Assembly (NCBI GenBank): GCA_036429605.1
Contig: CM071589.1
Span: 558,001-622,000 of the forward strand
Length of the DNA stretch: 64,000 bases
Source: Cladobotryum mycophilum
Taxonomy: Eukaryota > Ascomycota > Sordariomycetes > Hypocreales > Hypocreaceae
Direction of reading: 5' to 3'
Shown: positions 54,593 to 64,000 of the stretch, piece after piece
Numbering within the stretch: position 1 is the first letter of the stretch
How the letters are laid out: every line of letters begins with the position of its first letter
Position numbers and translations under genes: made by a program
The notes under the pieces: model-generated
Database searches by the model: none
What the model was told of the DNA's origin: nothing
What the model saw: the letters and a program-made list of their open reading frames with translations, nothing else

Positions 54593-55425
54593 GGTGAATA
54601 TCGAAATTTATAAGTGATGAAAAGATGATGGGTTTCAAGGTTGACTGGACTGAAGTTGTTGTATCCTCTGATTGAATGAATCGCCTGGAGTGTAGTGAGA
54701 CGTAGATTAAAGATATTCCATGAGTTCTTTATACCATCTATCTATAGCTATCGATGAAGGCTTCGTATACACTTGACAAGATCACGACATGTCCAAGATA
54801 GCGGAAATTTCCAAATGAGGATATTGCCAGCATAGGATGTAAGTCACATATCCATAACATAACGAGGTATAGTAGACTATCCAACAAATGATCACCAGAA
54901 AATCGACATATGCATACTGCAGCAACAATCCTACTCGCAGTCTTACACGCATTCTCAATCCCACTACAAATCGCATCTTGTGTAACCGCAATCTTTATGA
55001 CACAGCAGCCGATAACTTAAATCCTACAAATTAATGCTTATTTAGCTTACAATAAGCGTCATGGATGCATCAGTTCGCTGACCCGACGCCTTTTATCACT
55101 TTTGACCAAAAATTATTCGTCGTAAGTAGCAATCGCCGACAGACTCAACATGGCCTCCTCTGATGACAAGGACAATTCTTTGTCAAAACGGATGCTTAGT
55201 GCTACTGCATCGCAACGTTCGCATCACTCATGCATAAGTTGCTTTTCAACAGCTATAATATTCCTACGTGGCGATAATTATCTTCAAGATCATTCTCCCC
55301 AGCATTGGCTTGTCTCGCTTCCCCCTTGTTCCTCTCAATTTTCCTGGCGCCCCCTGCCCCTCCGAACCCACCTCATCCCTCTAGATTCCCCTTATGTTTC
55401 TAGTCTTCAATAATAATCAAGAAAA
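54593..55425. promoter_or_regulatory. Divergent promoter between PKS and alpha/beta-hydrolase
   Basis: An 833-bp region separates the PKS start (minus) from the hydrolase start (plus), so the two are probably co-regulated from a shared promoter. No clear TATA box or regulator palindrome could be picked out by eye, and no pathway regulator gene lies in the window. Confidence 0.45.
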
Positions 55426-56366
55426 ATGGCACAGCGGGAAAACATCGAGTTCAAGACCCTCGACGGTCTGACACTTCGAGGATGGCTCTACCCTGCTACA
55501 GAGAAAGGCCCTGCCGTCATTCTTAATCCCGGTGTATGTACCCAATTCTCATACGCAGCCTGATATGAACCACTGCTAATGTCTAAAAGTTCAACTGCGT
55601 CAAGGAAATGTTTGTGCCTGAGGTGGCAGAATACTTCCAAAAGTCCAACATCACTGCGCTGACTTACGACCCCCGCACCTTGGGGGACAGCGAAGGCACG
55701 CCGCGAAATGACCTTGACCCGGTCAAGCAGGCGGGGGACTACCATGATGCTCTCACATTCTTGAAACAGCACCCACTTGTGGACCCAGACAAGGTTGTAT
55801 ATTGGGGCTTCTCCTTTGCAGGTCAGGTGGCCTTGTCCGCCGCGGCTCTGGACAAACGAGCCAAGCTTGTCATCGCTGTCGCTCCTCTGACCGTCTTCGA
55901 GTTCCCTGTAGATAAATGGCCAAAGGTGCTAGCCAAAGCTCTGCAGGATCGAGAATCCCAGCTCAAGGGGAACCCGCCGTTCTACCTCCCCGTCTTGACC
56001 GAAAAGGGAGAGAACCCCGCTGGCTTCGGCATCGGCACGGCCAAGGAGGATTTTAAGCTGATCCTCGGGGCCAAGACGCTGGCGCCTAATTACGATAACC
56101 GCACGACCATCCAGACGTACTACCGCATCGCTGCTTGGCAGCCACTGGAGCTTGCCCCATTCGTCAGCCCTACCCCTGTGCTGTTGGTTACTCCCGAGAA
56201 TGACCAGATCTCGTTGGCTGCGAACCAGAAGAAGCTTTTTGACAAGTTTAGCTCACCTAGTGAGCATCACATTGTGAAGGACAAGGGCCACATGGATGTG
56301 CTTGCTGGGGAGGATTTTTCTAGAGTCATGGACCTCCAGGTTGACTTTATCCGCAAACATGTATGA
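55426..56366 (+). CDS. Alpha/beta-hydrolase, polyketide-transferase-like
   Basis: Two exons (55426-55533, 55590-56366; 56-bp intron) encode 294 residues. The sequence MAQRENIEFKTLDGLTLRGWLYPA, NPGFNCVKEMFVPEVAEYF and YDPRTLGDSEGTPRN matches the hydrolase group that accompanies reducing PKSs, including AKT2-type toxin-cluster hydrolases and the fumagillin polyketide transferase. The nucleophile Ser lies in WGFSFAGQ (a GxSxAG form rather than classical GxSxG), the acid in VTPENDQIS and the His in KDKGHMD. It is divergent from the PKS, which has no thioesterase, so it is a candidate for chain release or for transfer of the polyketide to an acceptor. The enzyme is soluble with no signal peptide. 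A second hydrolase of another family follows, so the division of labour is open. Confidence 0.85.
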
Positions 56367-57307
56367 TAGCTAGTGGTTCAAACTTCATAACGTATCGTAC
56401 TTCCCGAGATTGACTTTTCTTTTACTTCTTCTCCAGTCGAATTGAATGCGTCATTTTTGTGGCAAGATGAGCTAGACCAAATACATGCGAAGTTGTGATG
56501 TCTGTCTAGAGTAATCACGACTTGCGCACGATACTCGTGGGGGCTCTTTTTCTTTCCGATTGTTCGCGTCGTGGTAGATTGTAAGATTCTAGAATAGAAC
56601 TTGAGTATTAAAATGCCGACTTCAGAGTTCTGGCCTCAAATCCACCACTGATATTCATTAATAACGGCTAATACTATGATAGGAGCTCGCCGTACCGCCC
56701 CAAGCCCGTTGGAAACGGGCGGGAACCAAGCGACATGGTGAATCTGTGACATTGGTTTCTCCAGTGGATGGTGTACAAGTGGGTAGACCCGGGTCATCAT
56801 TTCCTGCTGCGGTTTTGTCCCTGACAAGCATACAGGGGATATATTCCCACGTGTGTTCTGCATCCATCGTTCGGGGGTTTTAGACCAAACATCCCATGGA
56901 AGATGGTCACGGACGATGGGTTAGGGTTGAGAGTTGGCCCCGGGATTTGCCATTTTGAGTAGCTCGGTCCAATAGGGATTGGTAGGAGAAGCTAAATGTC
57001 AGCAATGCATGATGACGGTCGTTGCATCTTTATAAGCCTGTCATTAAGTGAGTGGATCACCTGCAGGTCTTACAATTAACAAGCACATCAAATCAAATTG
57101 CGAGACTTTGTCATATGAAGCAAATCACGATAATATTCCCGGCATGGACGGAGGGAATCATGAGAAGCAAACGTTCAGAAGATAGGAGATTCTAGGCTAG
57201 AAACAAAAGTACAAGTTTTCCTACCGTAATTTGAACTTGGTGATAAGGCTGTCTGAAGCGGTCGCAACTTGAAGATCTCTGTAGAACCCCACATCCTGCA
57301 AGCCATA
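56367..57307. other. Intergenic within the cluster
   Basis: About 0.94 kb between two plus-strand cluster genes; presumably terminator of the first hydrolase and promoter of the second. No gene or repeat is recognised. Confidence 0.4.
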
Positions 57308-58201
57308 ATGAGCAACATTCGAGTTTTATGCCTTCACGGTATGGGCGCAAATGCCCAGATATTCCGTCAACAGACAGGTATGTTACTCCTCAACCACCTC
57401 CCTTGAGACGCATACTCATGACGAACAGCTGCTTTTCGATCACTGCTACCACCGACCTACCAGTTCACATTCCTTGATGGCATCGAGGCCTGTACGCCTC
57501 CAGCTGATCTTGCCGGTTTCCACAGTGGACCTTACTTGTGCTGGTATAGATCACCAACCGTATCCAAGGTGGCGCGAGCTCAAGATCACATTCTATCATT
57601 TATAAAGAATAATGGGCCATTCGATGTCGTCATGGGCTTCAGCCAAGGTGCATCTCTTGCTGCATCACTAATCATTCACGATCAAATCGAAAACCCCGGT
57701 CAGCCATCTCTGTTCAAGGCCGCCATCTTCCTCTGCGCTCCTCTGCCGTTCTCGCGCTGCCTCACCCAAGGCATCGACACTCGCAAGTCGTTTGGCCTAG
57801 CACTGCTAGATGTGGTGGACGGTCGTCCGACTGAGATCCCCACGCACTTGATCCCCAAAGACGCCTACTTCCTACAGGCAGACGAGCAGGCCGACTGTAG
57901 TGAAGAGTTTTGCAAGCTACACGCATCATGCAGCATTTCAAAGCCAAACATTTCAAGCGGGGTGTATTACCAAATGTTTCACTCGACCGTTGACGGTGTC
58001 AAGATCAATATTCCGACAACGCATGTGTATGGACGGAGTGACCCATGGAAACCGCATAGCATGGACTTGATCGATCTTTGTTCTCGAGAAAAGGCACTCA
58101 TATATCAGCACGACGGTGGGCATGAGATTCCCAGAGATGAGGGAGAGGGAATCTGTGATATTATCGAGTCGACTGTGATAAGATCACTTATTTCAGTGTA
58201 G
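57308..58201 (+). CDS. FSH1-family serine hydrolase (LovG-like)
   Basis: Two exons (57308-57377, 57429-58201; 51-bp intron) encode 280 residues. The opening MSNIRVLCLHGMGANAQIF is typical of the FSH1 family. The nucleophile Ser is in VMGFSQGAS (GxSxG), the Asp in VYGRSDPW and the His in HDGGHEIP, so the triad is complete. LovG, an FSH1-type hydrolase, releases the product of a reducing PKS that lacks a thioesterase. By analogy this gene is the stronger candidate for polyketide release here, with the other hydrolase acting later. That division is inference. Length and spacing are normal and no damage is seen. Confidence 0.85.
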
Positions 58202-59091
58202 AGGAGCTATGGATACCACAAGGAGGGGAATTTAACAATAACGTATATAGCACAACTAGATTGAATAGAAGTAAAAGAGAGCCATGTGAATTCATCATTC
58301 GTTAAACTACATTTATACTCTATAATATGCCAATTCAGTGAGCTTCTTTCATCTTGTCTGGCTCCCGGGTAGCTCAATATTATTAAACTTGTGACATGAA
58401 AAAACAGAGGAGTCATAGAAATCGAGGGCAACATGAGCAATCGAAAGAATGCTAGTAAGTCAAAACATTCTTGACATCTGAAAGAGCATATTTTCTGTCT
58501 GGGTAGCCTGCAGGTGTGTAAAAGAGCAACATAATTATGGCTCCTTTGTGATCAGAGACTTACTATAGGGTAGATTTCAGGACTTGTATCATGCACATGT
58601 TCATGCACTGCTCCTTTTCCTGTTTATTCCTGTATTTTCTTTCTTTGCTTTCCTTTTTTTCCCTTTGCTTTCCTTTTTCTCCCTTTGCTTTTACGACTTC
58701 TTTGTAATTCTCATTTTCTGAAACTTATGTAGTCGAGTGGGCAGACAGGTCTTAAGCGGAGAGAGAGAAGACCTTCACGCATTTACTCATCGAGATTTGA
58801 CAAACTACTCACATTTTCCCATTTAGGCAATCAAGCAAACTTCGTTACCATCTAAATACTTTCATCAAATAATTTATTCGTTCAATTACATAAGGAATAA
58901 AGTCCTGGGAAGGATATGTCTATATTGGGGGAGATCTCATATCCCGAACGGTGGCTTGGGCTGTAATCCAACGACTCCCCTCCTCAGCTCTCCAGTATTC
59001 GGGTTATTGCGACCAGCATCGTCTAATCTCTAACCCTGAATTCAACCATTCATTCCGCCTTATTCACACAAACTCCATATCTTATGTTTGG
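58202..59091. other. Intergenic, convergent 3' ends and pyrimidine-rich repeat
   Basis: About 0.9 kb between the FSH hydrolase and the second P450, which converge here. A pyrimidine-rich tandem stretch at about 58626-58690 repeats TTTGCTTTCCTTTTT-like units two to three times. No gene is recognised. Confidence 0.45.
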
Positions 59092-60961
59092 TTATTTAAC
59101 AAGAACTCTCACGCCCTTGCTATCCCATCCGGGGTGAGGGGAAACCATGTCAACAGCGAATTCCACGTCGGAGCGATCCGTCTCAAAGAGCAGAAAGTCG
59201 TGTCTTCGGAAGATCGTCGCCAGACCAATGTAAAGCTCAGCATATGCCTGCAACATACCATGTCAGCGAAAAGTCTCAAAACACCAGTAAAATATGACCC
59301 TTATTCTTCACTTACCAGGTTCAAACCGGCGCACATTCGCGTGCCCTTGCCCCATGCAGTCATGTAGGACGTGAGGGGCTTGATGCCGTCCGGTCCCTTG
59401 GGGTCTCCCAGCCATCTCTCCGGCTTGAACTCGAGCGGCTCGGGGAAGACGTCTGGGTTGGTGTGCATGTGGTAATGGTCCAGGCTCACGGGCGTGCCAG
59501 CAGGGATTTCGTATTCGCCGTAGTGGAAGGACCCGAATCGATTAATTCTTGGCATTCGCTGTATGACTCCGTAAGAGGTTCGCAGGGCTAGATGTCTCAG
59601 GTAAGTAAAAAAAGAAAATAAAGTAAAAAAAGATTGCCTTTTATTAACAAATGAGAGGGAGGGAGAACATACCTTCGGTGATGACGGCGGACAAGTAAGG
59701 CAGCTTCTCGAGCTCACCCCAAGAGGGAATGTCGTACGGATCAGGTATCGCAGCCTCTAATTCCGCTCTCAGAGTCGCAAAGATCTGAGGGCTGTGGATG
59801 ATATTGAACGTCGCCACGGTGAATGCCCACTTGGTGGTGTGCTCACCAGCTCCGACGATGCTCATCCCCTCATTCTGGAGACGGTCGACGGTGAGCTCTT
59901 GAGGCGGCAACCCGGAGGACAAAATGTCGTGGAAGAGGGTGGCGTGCGAGGCCGTCTTTGCTTCCAGGTTGTCCCCGGTTATGACATCCTTGACCTGTCG
60001 CTCAATCTCCTATCGTCGTCGCCGTCTCTGTTAGCTTCTCCGCTTCTAGAAATGCGTCGCCTTTGGGGGTAGAAAACGCAACGTACCTCACGAAACTCAA
60101 TGACCGACTTGAACCCAGGCGCAATAGCCTTGACGAACCAGTTGGGCAGCGCATTCATCATCTGCCGCATCCAGTCGAAATGCGTCATGTAATGCGTCGT
60201 GTAAACCATGTCGCTCAGCGCATTGCTAAATTCCGATTGCAGCTTCTTCGAAGTCGACGCGTTGGTCGAGCGAGCAAACGCCAGCTCGGTGATGACGTCC
60301 GAGGTCAGGCAGCCCCATACGTGCATCAGGTTGAGCACCTTGGCCGTGCCGGCGTACTCCTCGGCCAACTGGACGGAGAGGTTGTTGGCCACCTCCTTAA
60401 TGAGGCCCTCGTGGGAGCGAATCTTGTTCTTGGCGAAGAAGGGGGCAATGGCCGAGCGGCGGATGCGATGGTCGGTAGCATCTGCGGTGCCAAAGGTCGC
60501 GTACGGCATGTTGAAGCGGAACTGGAAGAATGTGGGCTTGTCATATGCCTTTCCGTTGGCGTAGACGACATCGTAATACTCTGGGTCGTCGATGTGTATC
60601 TCAAATGGGTTGATTCGTACAATTGGCCCTGAACGCAGAGCACAAATTAGCATAAGAGCTTGCGTGCAGGGTGTTTGGTCAAGCTGTCATTTGAACGCTC
60701 ACCATATTTCTCATGCATTTCCTTAATCTTGAACGTGAATTGACCACCACCCCCTGCGATTACATCATAGTACGTCTCGTACCATTGTGTCAATGCAGCC
60801 AGCTTTGGACCGGGGAACTTAGCCAGCGGACTCAAACAGAGTCTGTAAATAGCCAGGCCAACGGTATAAGCCACCAACAAGCCTGCCGAGACACTGGCAA
60901 CTAGACTAAAGTCTAGCCCGGCGGCGTGCACTTGGGCCAAGGCGTCTCTCACGCCTGTCAT
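59092..60961 (-). CDS. Cytochrome P450, TRI4/trichodiene-oxygenase-like
   Basis: A second cluster P450. Five exons: 60961-60703, 60628-60087, 60009-59673, 59587-59316 and 59247-59092, for 521 residues. I chose the ATG at 60961, directly before the membrane anchor (SLVASVSAGLLVAYTVGLAIYRL); an in-frame ATG at 61015 would add 18 residues. Landmarks are LSPLAKFPGPKLAALTQWYE, the I-helix SIVGAGEHTTKW (Thr region partly atypical), LPYLSAVITEALRTSYGV (ExxR), PERWLGD and the haem loop AWGKGTRMCAG with the ligand Cys. The group includes trichodiene oxygenase, a multi-step oxidase, but sequence alone does not fix the reaction. Splice sites are canonical and the frame is intact. It is divergent from the downstream SDR gene. 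Confidence 0.88.
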
Positions 60962-61731
60962 TATGCTTGTAGAATGGGCAATGACTAATGGATTAGGATA
61001 TGTGGAGGGAGGCACAGTGAATGAATGCTTTGTCTTGCGGAGATGGTCATTCTTATTCCATCATCTCGAAGCCGTGGTTTGTACCTTGGTGAGACATCGA
61101 GACCGACTTACAATCCATCCTTGACCAACCTGGCTGTATCATTTTCCCCTTCATCCATCATCTTTCTCGGTCAGATCTCTAATCTGGCAATCGATCTTGG
61201 AGTTCCTGGGGCCCTGGAGGGGTGCCCTGATCCTGGCTGACAACCTCAACCCATGATTATGTGGAGACTTCATGCAAAGCTGACGAGCTAATGCATGATT
61301 ACCCGCCCACCAACAGCGGGTATCTAGATGGCGTGTGTGCCTCATCTTAGGCCCTCCAAAGAGACTTGGTGGGATTTCGTGTGAGTTGAGCCTCTTTGGT
61401 AAACGTGACCATGTGTGCCAACCCCCCCCCATGGGGCAATCGCCGTTTTGCGCCTCGTATCGTGTCAGGCTTGCATGAATGCTTACAATTCGCCTGGTTA
61501 ATGAACAAGAACAACCAGAATCTTCATTACGTGCTTGGTAATCAGTCAAAAAGGACCCGTGCTTCAATTCAGCATGTTCCAGTCGCCTATTTGAACGCTA
61601 CCAAGAACTCTCCAAGATGTCTTTTCTCCCCTCATTATCATCGTCATCATCACACTCGTACTCAACCCCTCATCCCAACTCCATCGTCCCTTTTAAATCA
61701 TCCTATAATCTTACATCCCCCTCCAAAAGCC
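60962..61731. promoter_or_regulatory. Divergent promoter between the second P450 and the SDR
   Basis: A 770-bp region separates the two start codons, which face away from each other; shared control is likely. No specific binding site was identified. The overlapping frame on the plus strand upstream of 61732 has no supporting motif. Confidence 0.45.
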
Positions 61732-62590
61732 ATGGCTCCCACTACAAACGTCTTCATCACCGGTGTCAGCAGGGGTCTCGGCAAGGCTCTTGCGGCCACC
61801 TACCTCTCCCGCCCTAACCACCTTGTCATCGGTAGCGTCAGGGACCTAGCCGCCGCGAAGGAATTAGACTCCCTCCCAGTCGCTGAAGGATCCAAGCTCA
61901 GCCTGGTCAAGATCGAGGTCACAAAGTCCACGGACTTTGCCGACGCCGTCAAGAAGATCCAGGGCGAGGGTGTTGAGAAGCTCGATCTTGTCATTGCCAA
62001 CGCTGGTATCAGCGGCAAGATCGGTGGTGTAGCTGCCGCCCAGCTTGATGACGTCCGTGAGGTCTTCGAAGTCAACGTCGTCGGCGTTGTTGCTCTCTTC
62101 CAGGCCACCCTTCCTCTGCTCACCAAGTCCGAGAGCCCCAAGTGGGTGTCCATCGGCACCATCTCCGGTACCATCGGAGGTATGGAGCAGATTGCTGCCT
62201 TCCCAACCGTCCCTTACGGTATCTCCAAGGCCGGCCTCAATTTTGCCACCCGAGCCATCCACTTTAACCACCCCAACCTCACAGCATTCGTCATTCACCC
62301 CGGGTAAGAGGATTCTGTTCCGCTATCGCTTTGAATCAAGGCTAATACTGTGCAACAGTTGGGTCAAGACCGATATGGGCAACGGCAACGCCAAGGCCTT
62401 TGGTCTCGCAGAAGCCTTCCACAACATTGATGACAGCATTAAGGGTGTCGTTAAGATTGTAAGAGGCCCTCCCCCTCCCCAAGTCAAACCCCTGTCCTTG
62501 CTAACATAATGTCCGAAGATCAATGGCGCCACAAGGGAGGAAACTTCTGGAAAGTTCATCGACTTCGAGGGAGCTTCCGTCGCATGGTAA
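61732..62590 (+). CDS. Short-chain dehydrogenase/reductase (norsolorinic-acid-reductase-like)
   Basis: Three exons: 61732-62303, 62359-62458 and 62519-62590, encoding 247 residues. It is an NAD(P)H-dependent oxidoreductase. The cofactor motif is ITGVSRGLGKALA (TGxxxGxG), followed by LVIANAGISG (NAG), the Ser of VSIGTISG and the catalytic pair in VPYGISKAG (YxxxK). The ending INGATREETSGKFIDFEGASVAW is common to the group related to norsolorinic acid ketoreductase (nor-1) and similar fungal cluster SDRs. It probably reduces a ketone on the polyketide or oxidises an alcohol made by a P450. The frame is intact and splice sites are canonical; the substrate is not known. Confidence 0.88.
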
Positions 62591-63267
62591 TCTACATGCT
62601 AAAAAGAGATGTGACACCTATGCAGGGGAGAAAGAATTAGTAGAAAGGGAAACGAAATTGATAGGAGTCGTGTAATATATCCACTAGCACACCTTGGAGA
62701 TAGTCAGATTTTTATGTTAACTATTTTTCCGATTAGATCCTTTGTGCCTACACTCATGTATCCGGCTACCCAGATTCGATCAGTATTCCGCAGTGACTGT
62801 AGTAGAAAGGCGACAAAACACACAAGGAGAATTTTTTGTGGCAGATGAACGCGACCTATTGCGTCTCTACCTTGCATCAACTAAAGCCCGTTCACACCCA
62901 TTTTTAGGATAATAAAGGTCCGGAGGAGATTGTCGAACCAAGTCTTGCGAAATGTGAAGACAAAAAATGGCTTCGTCAAGGGACGTTTCATCTGGGCTTG
63001 TGGTCAATCCGCCGAGCGAATAATTCGCATAGTGGCCATGTAGACGAGTGATGATTCAAGATGCGAAGTAGATAATAACAGAACCCATTGAGGTTAAATG
63101 CTATGTATTCGTACTGTCTATATATGCAAAACTAATGCTACCAGAGCCGTCTCTATCTAAATCTACCTCGCTTCGATCAATATGAACGATATGCGATACA
63201 AGTACATCAAAAGTATATCAAAGGACCCCCTCAGTCAACCAACAATCGAAAACAAGGGGTAATACAC
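62591..63267. other. Intergenic, convergent 3' ends
   Basis: About 0.68 kb between the SDR and the FAD oxidase, which converge. No gene or repeat was recognised. Confidence 0.4.
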
Positions 63268-64000
63268 TCAAGCTTTACAAAGTCTGCCACTTCCATCTAC
63301 GACATACGCCTCGCTTCCCACCGCAGTTACTGCGTAGAACACATTCTGCGGATCATACTTCCCCTTGATGGACCTAAGGCGATTGTAGTTGGAGCCGTAA
63401 AACTGTTTCTGCCACCCCTTTTGTGCAAAGTTGGCTTCGTTCAGGTATGTTCCGGATCCAGGAGTGGCGGCCTCCAGCGCTGGGGTGATGACATTTGTCA
63501 ACTCATCCTCGCGGGCGAGCATCTGGGAGCGAGGCACTTTCCAGTCCCATGGGCCGACGACGATGCAGTGCGCGAGGGCATCACGCCAGGCTGGCAAGAC
63601 AGCATTAGGCGCAGTGTTGTTTCCACCGGATCGATCACCTCCAGAGACAGCAGCAGCATGGCATCCCAAGTAAAAATTTCCGCTCCTGGTGGCGGTGCGG
63701 AGGGCTTGCATCACTGAACTGCTGTTTCTAGGATTCGTGATTGTCGAGCGGGGAATTAGTCGGCTGCTGGTGATCTGGGATACGGGAAAAGAACCATAAG
63801 GCAATGGTCCAAGGTAATGCTCGAAATGATCCAGGAAGCTGGGTGAGCTGGTGGGCGTAAACGTATACGCGATGCCGCGACTCTTGAGCTTTGACAGAAA
63901 GGGGGCTAGGAGAGCAGCGACCTGAGTTGCATTGCAATCTGGGGCGGTAATGGCGTACGCGGTAAATATTCCCTTTTCCAATTCATACAAGGCCGTGTTG
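63268..64000 (-). CDS. FAD-linked oxidase, berberine-bridge type (C-terminal part)
   Basis: The minus-strand frame is open from the window edge to the stop at 63268-63270, giving the last 243 codons of a larger protein. The C-terminal berberine-bridge (BBE) signature is clear: FYGSNYNRLRSIKGKYDPQNVFYAVTAVGSE, with the NYNRLRxIKxKYDPxxxF core. The substrate-side region includes FLDHFEHYLGPLPYGSFPVSQITSSRLIP. The FAD-binding PCMH domain and its cofactor-linking residues lie beyond the window. Such oxidases in fungal clusters dehydrogenate or cyclise polyketide intermediates. It lies next to the SDR and is likely the next cluster gene, though the cluster border cannot be seen. Confidence 0.85.
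   Translation of the reverse strand, partial: NTALYELEKGIFTAYAITAPDCNATQVAALLAPFLSKLKSRGIAYTFTPTSSPSFLDHFEHYLGPLPYGSFPVSQITSSRLIPRSTITNPRNSSSVMQALRTATRSGNFYLGCHAAAVSGGDRSGGNNTAPNAVLPAWRDALAHCIVVGPWDWKVPRSQMLAREDELTNVITPALEAATPGSGTYLNEANFAQKGWQKQFYGSNYNRLRSIKGKYDPQNVFYAVTAVGSEAYVVDGSGRLCKA

Noticed and set aside
60063..60632. Plus-strand frame of 189 codons
   Set aside because: Antisense to exon 2 of the second P450.
1..64000. CRISPR arrays, bacterial operons, ribosome binding sites, tRNA or rRNA genes
   Set aside because: The window is fungal nuclear DNA. No regularly spaced repeats were seen, and no tRNA or rRNA gene was recognised by eye; a covariance-model scan would be decisive.

Overview
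The window looks like a filamentous ascomycete (Pezizomycotina) genome segment. Genes carry many short introns (about 50-110 bp) with GTAAGT-like donors. The families are typical of that group: a highly reducing polyketide synthase, TRI-type P450s, a PNP-NACHT-ankyrin NLR and a HET protein. Long AT-rich blocks carry the C-to-T/G-to-A decay expected of repeat-induced point mutation (RIP). The exact species cannot be told from the sequence.

Region 1 (1-1.9 kb): the start of a secreted protein on the minus strand, then a broken unidentified ORF and diverged repeats. Region 2 (1.9-23.3 kb): a nested transposon stack. From outside in: a decayed Tc1/mariner-like element (CAGT-type inverted ends, TA duplications); inside it a RIP-degraded Ty3/gypsy chromovirus with 174-bp LTRs (2237-20863); inside that, two 1884-bp pogo/Fot1-type transposons that look identical and intact (3758-5641, 16717-18600) and a third, RIP-degraded pogo relative on the minus strand (8569-16376). 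The last is itself split by an intact Tad1-type LINE (9180-15110). With the insertions removed, the host elements come out at about 1.28 kb, 7.05 kb and 1.87 kb, which supports the reconstruction. A further TIR-bounded AT-rich relic follows at 22041-23291.

Region 3 (23.5-33.1 kb): a broken NLR-like gene (PNP, NACHT, remnant ankyrin repeats), an intact amino-acid/choline-type permease with a 20-nt microexon, and a HET-domain gene with one in-frame stop in the HET core. Region 4 (34-44.8 kb): a small NTF2-like gene, a RIP-degraded pogo relative (35659-37527), a relic of a Thr-rich surface protein, an F-box-like gene and about 3.4 kb without a recognisable gene.

Region 5 (44.8-64 kb): a biosynthetic gene cluster. 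It contains a P450, a seven-exon reducing PKS (KS-AT-DH-psiMT-ER-KR-ACP, no thioesterase), two alpha/beta-hydrolases of different families (one polyketide-transferase-like, one FSH1/LovG-like), a second TRI4-like P450, a short-chain reductase and the C-terminus of a berberine-bridge FAD oxidase that runs off the window. The expected logic is chain building by the PKS, release or transfer by one of the hydrolases, then oxidation and reduction by the P450s, SDR and FAD oxidase. The PKS reading frame has one in-frame TGA replacing the conserved Trp at the start of the DH domain, so the cluster may be silent in this strain or the base may be an error.

The most notable observations are: a -1 slippery heptamer (A AAA AAA) in the intact pogo transposases leading into a zinc knuckle; two apparently identical, un-RIPped transposon copies inside RIPped DNA; a spliced-looking RT fragment at the LINE 5' end; and the single nonsense codons in the PKS and HET genes.
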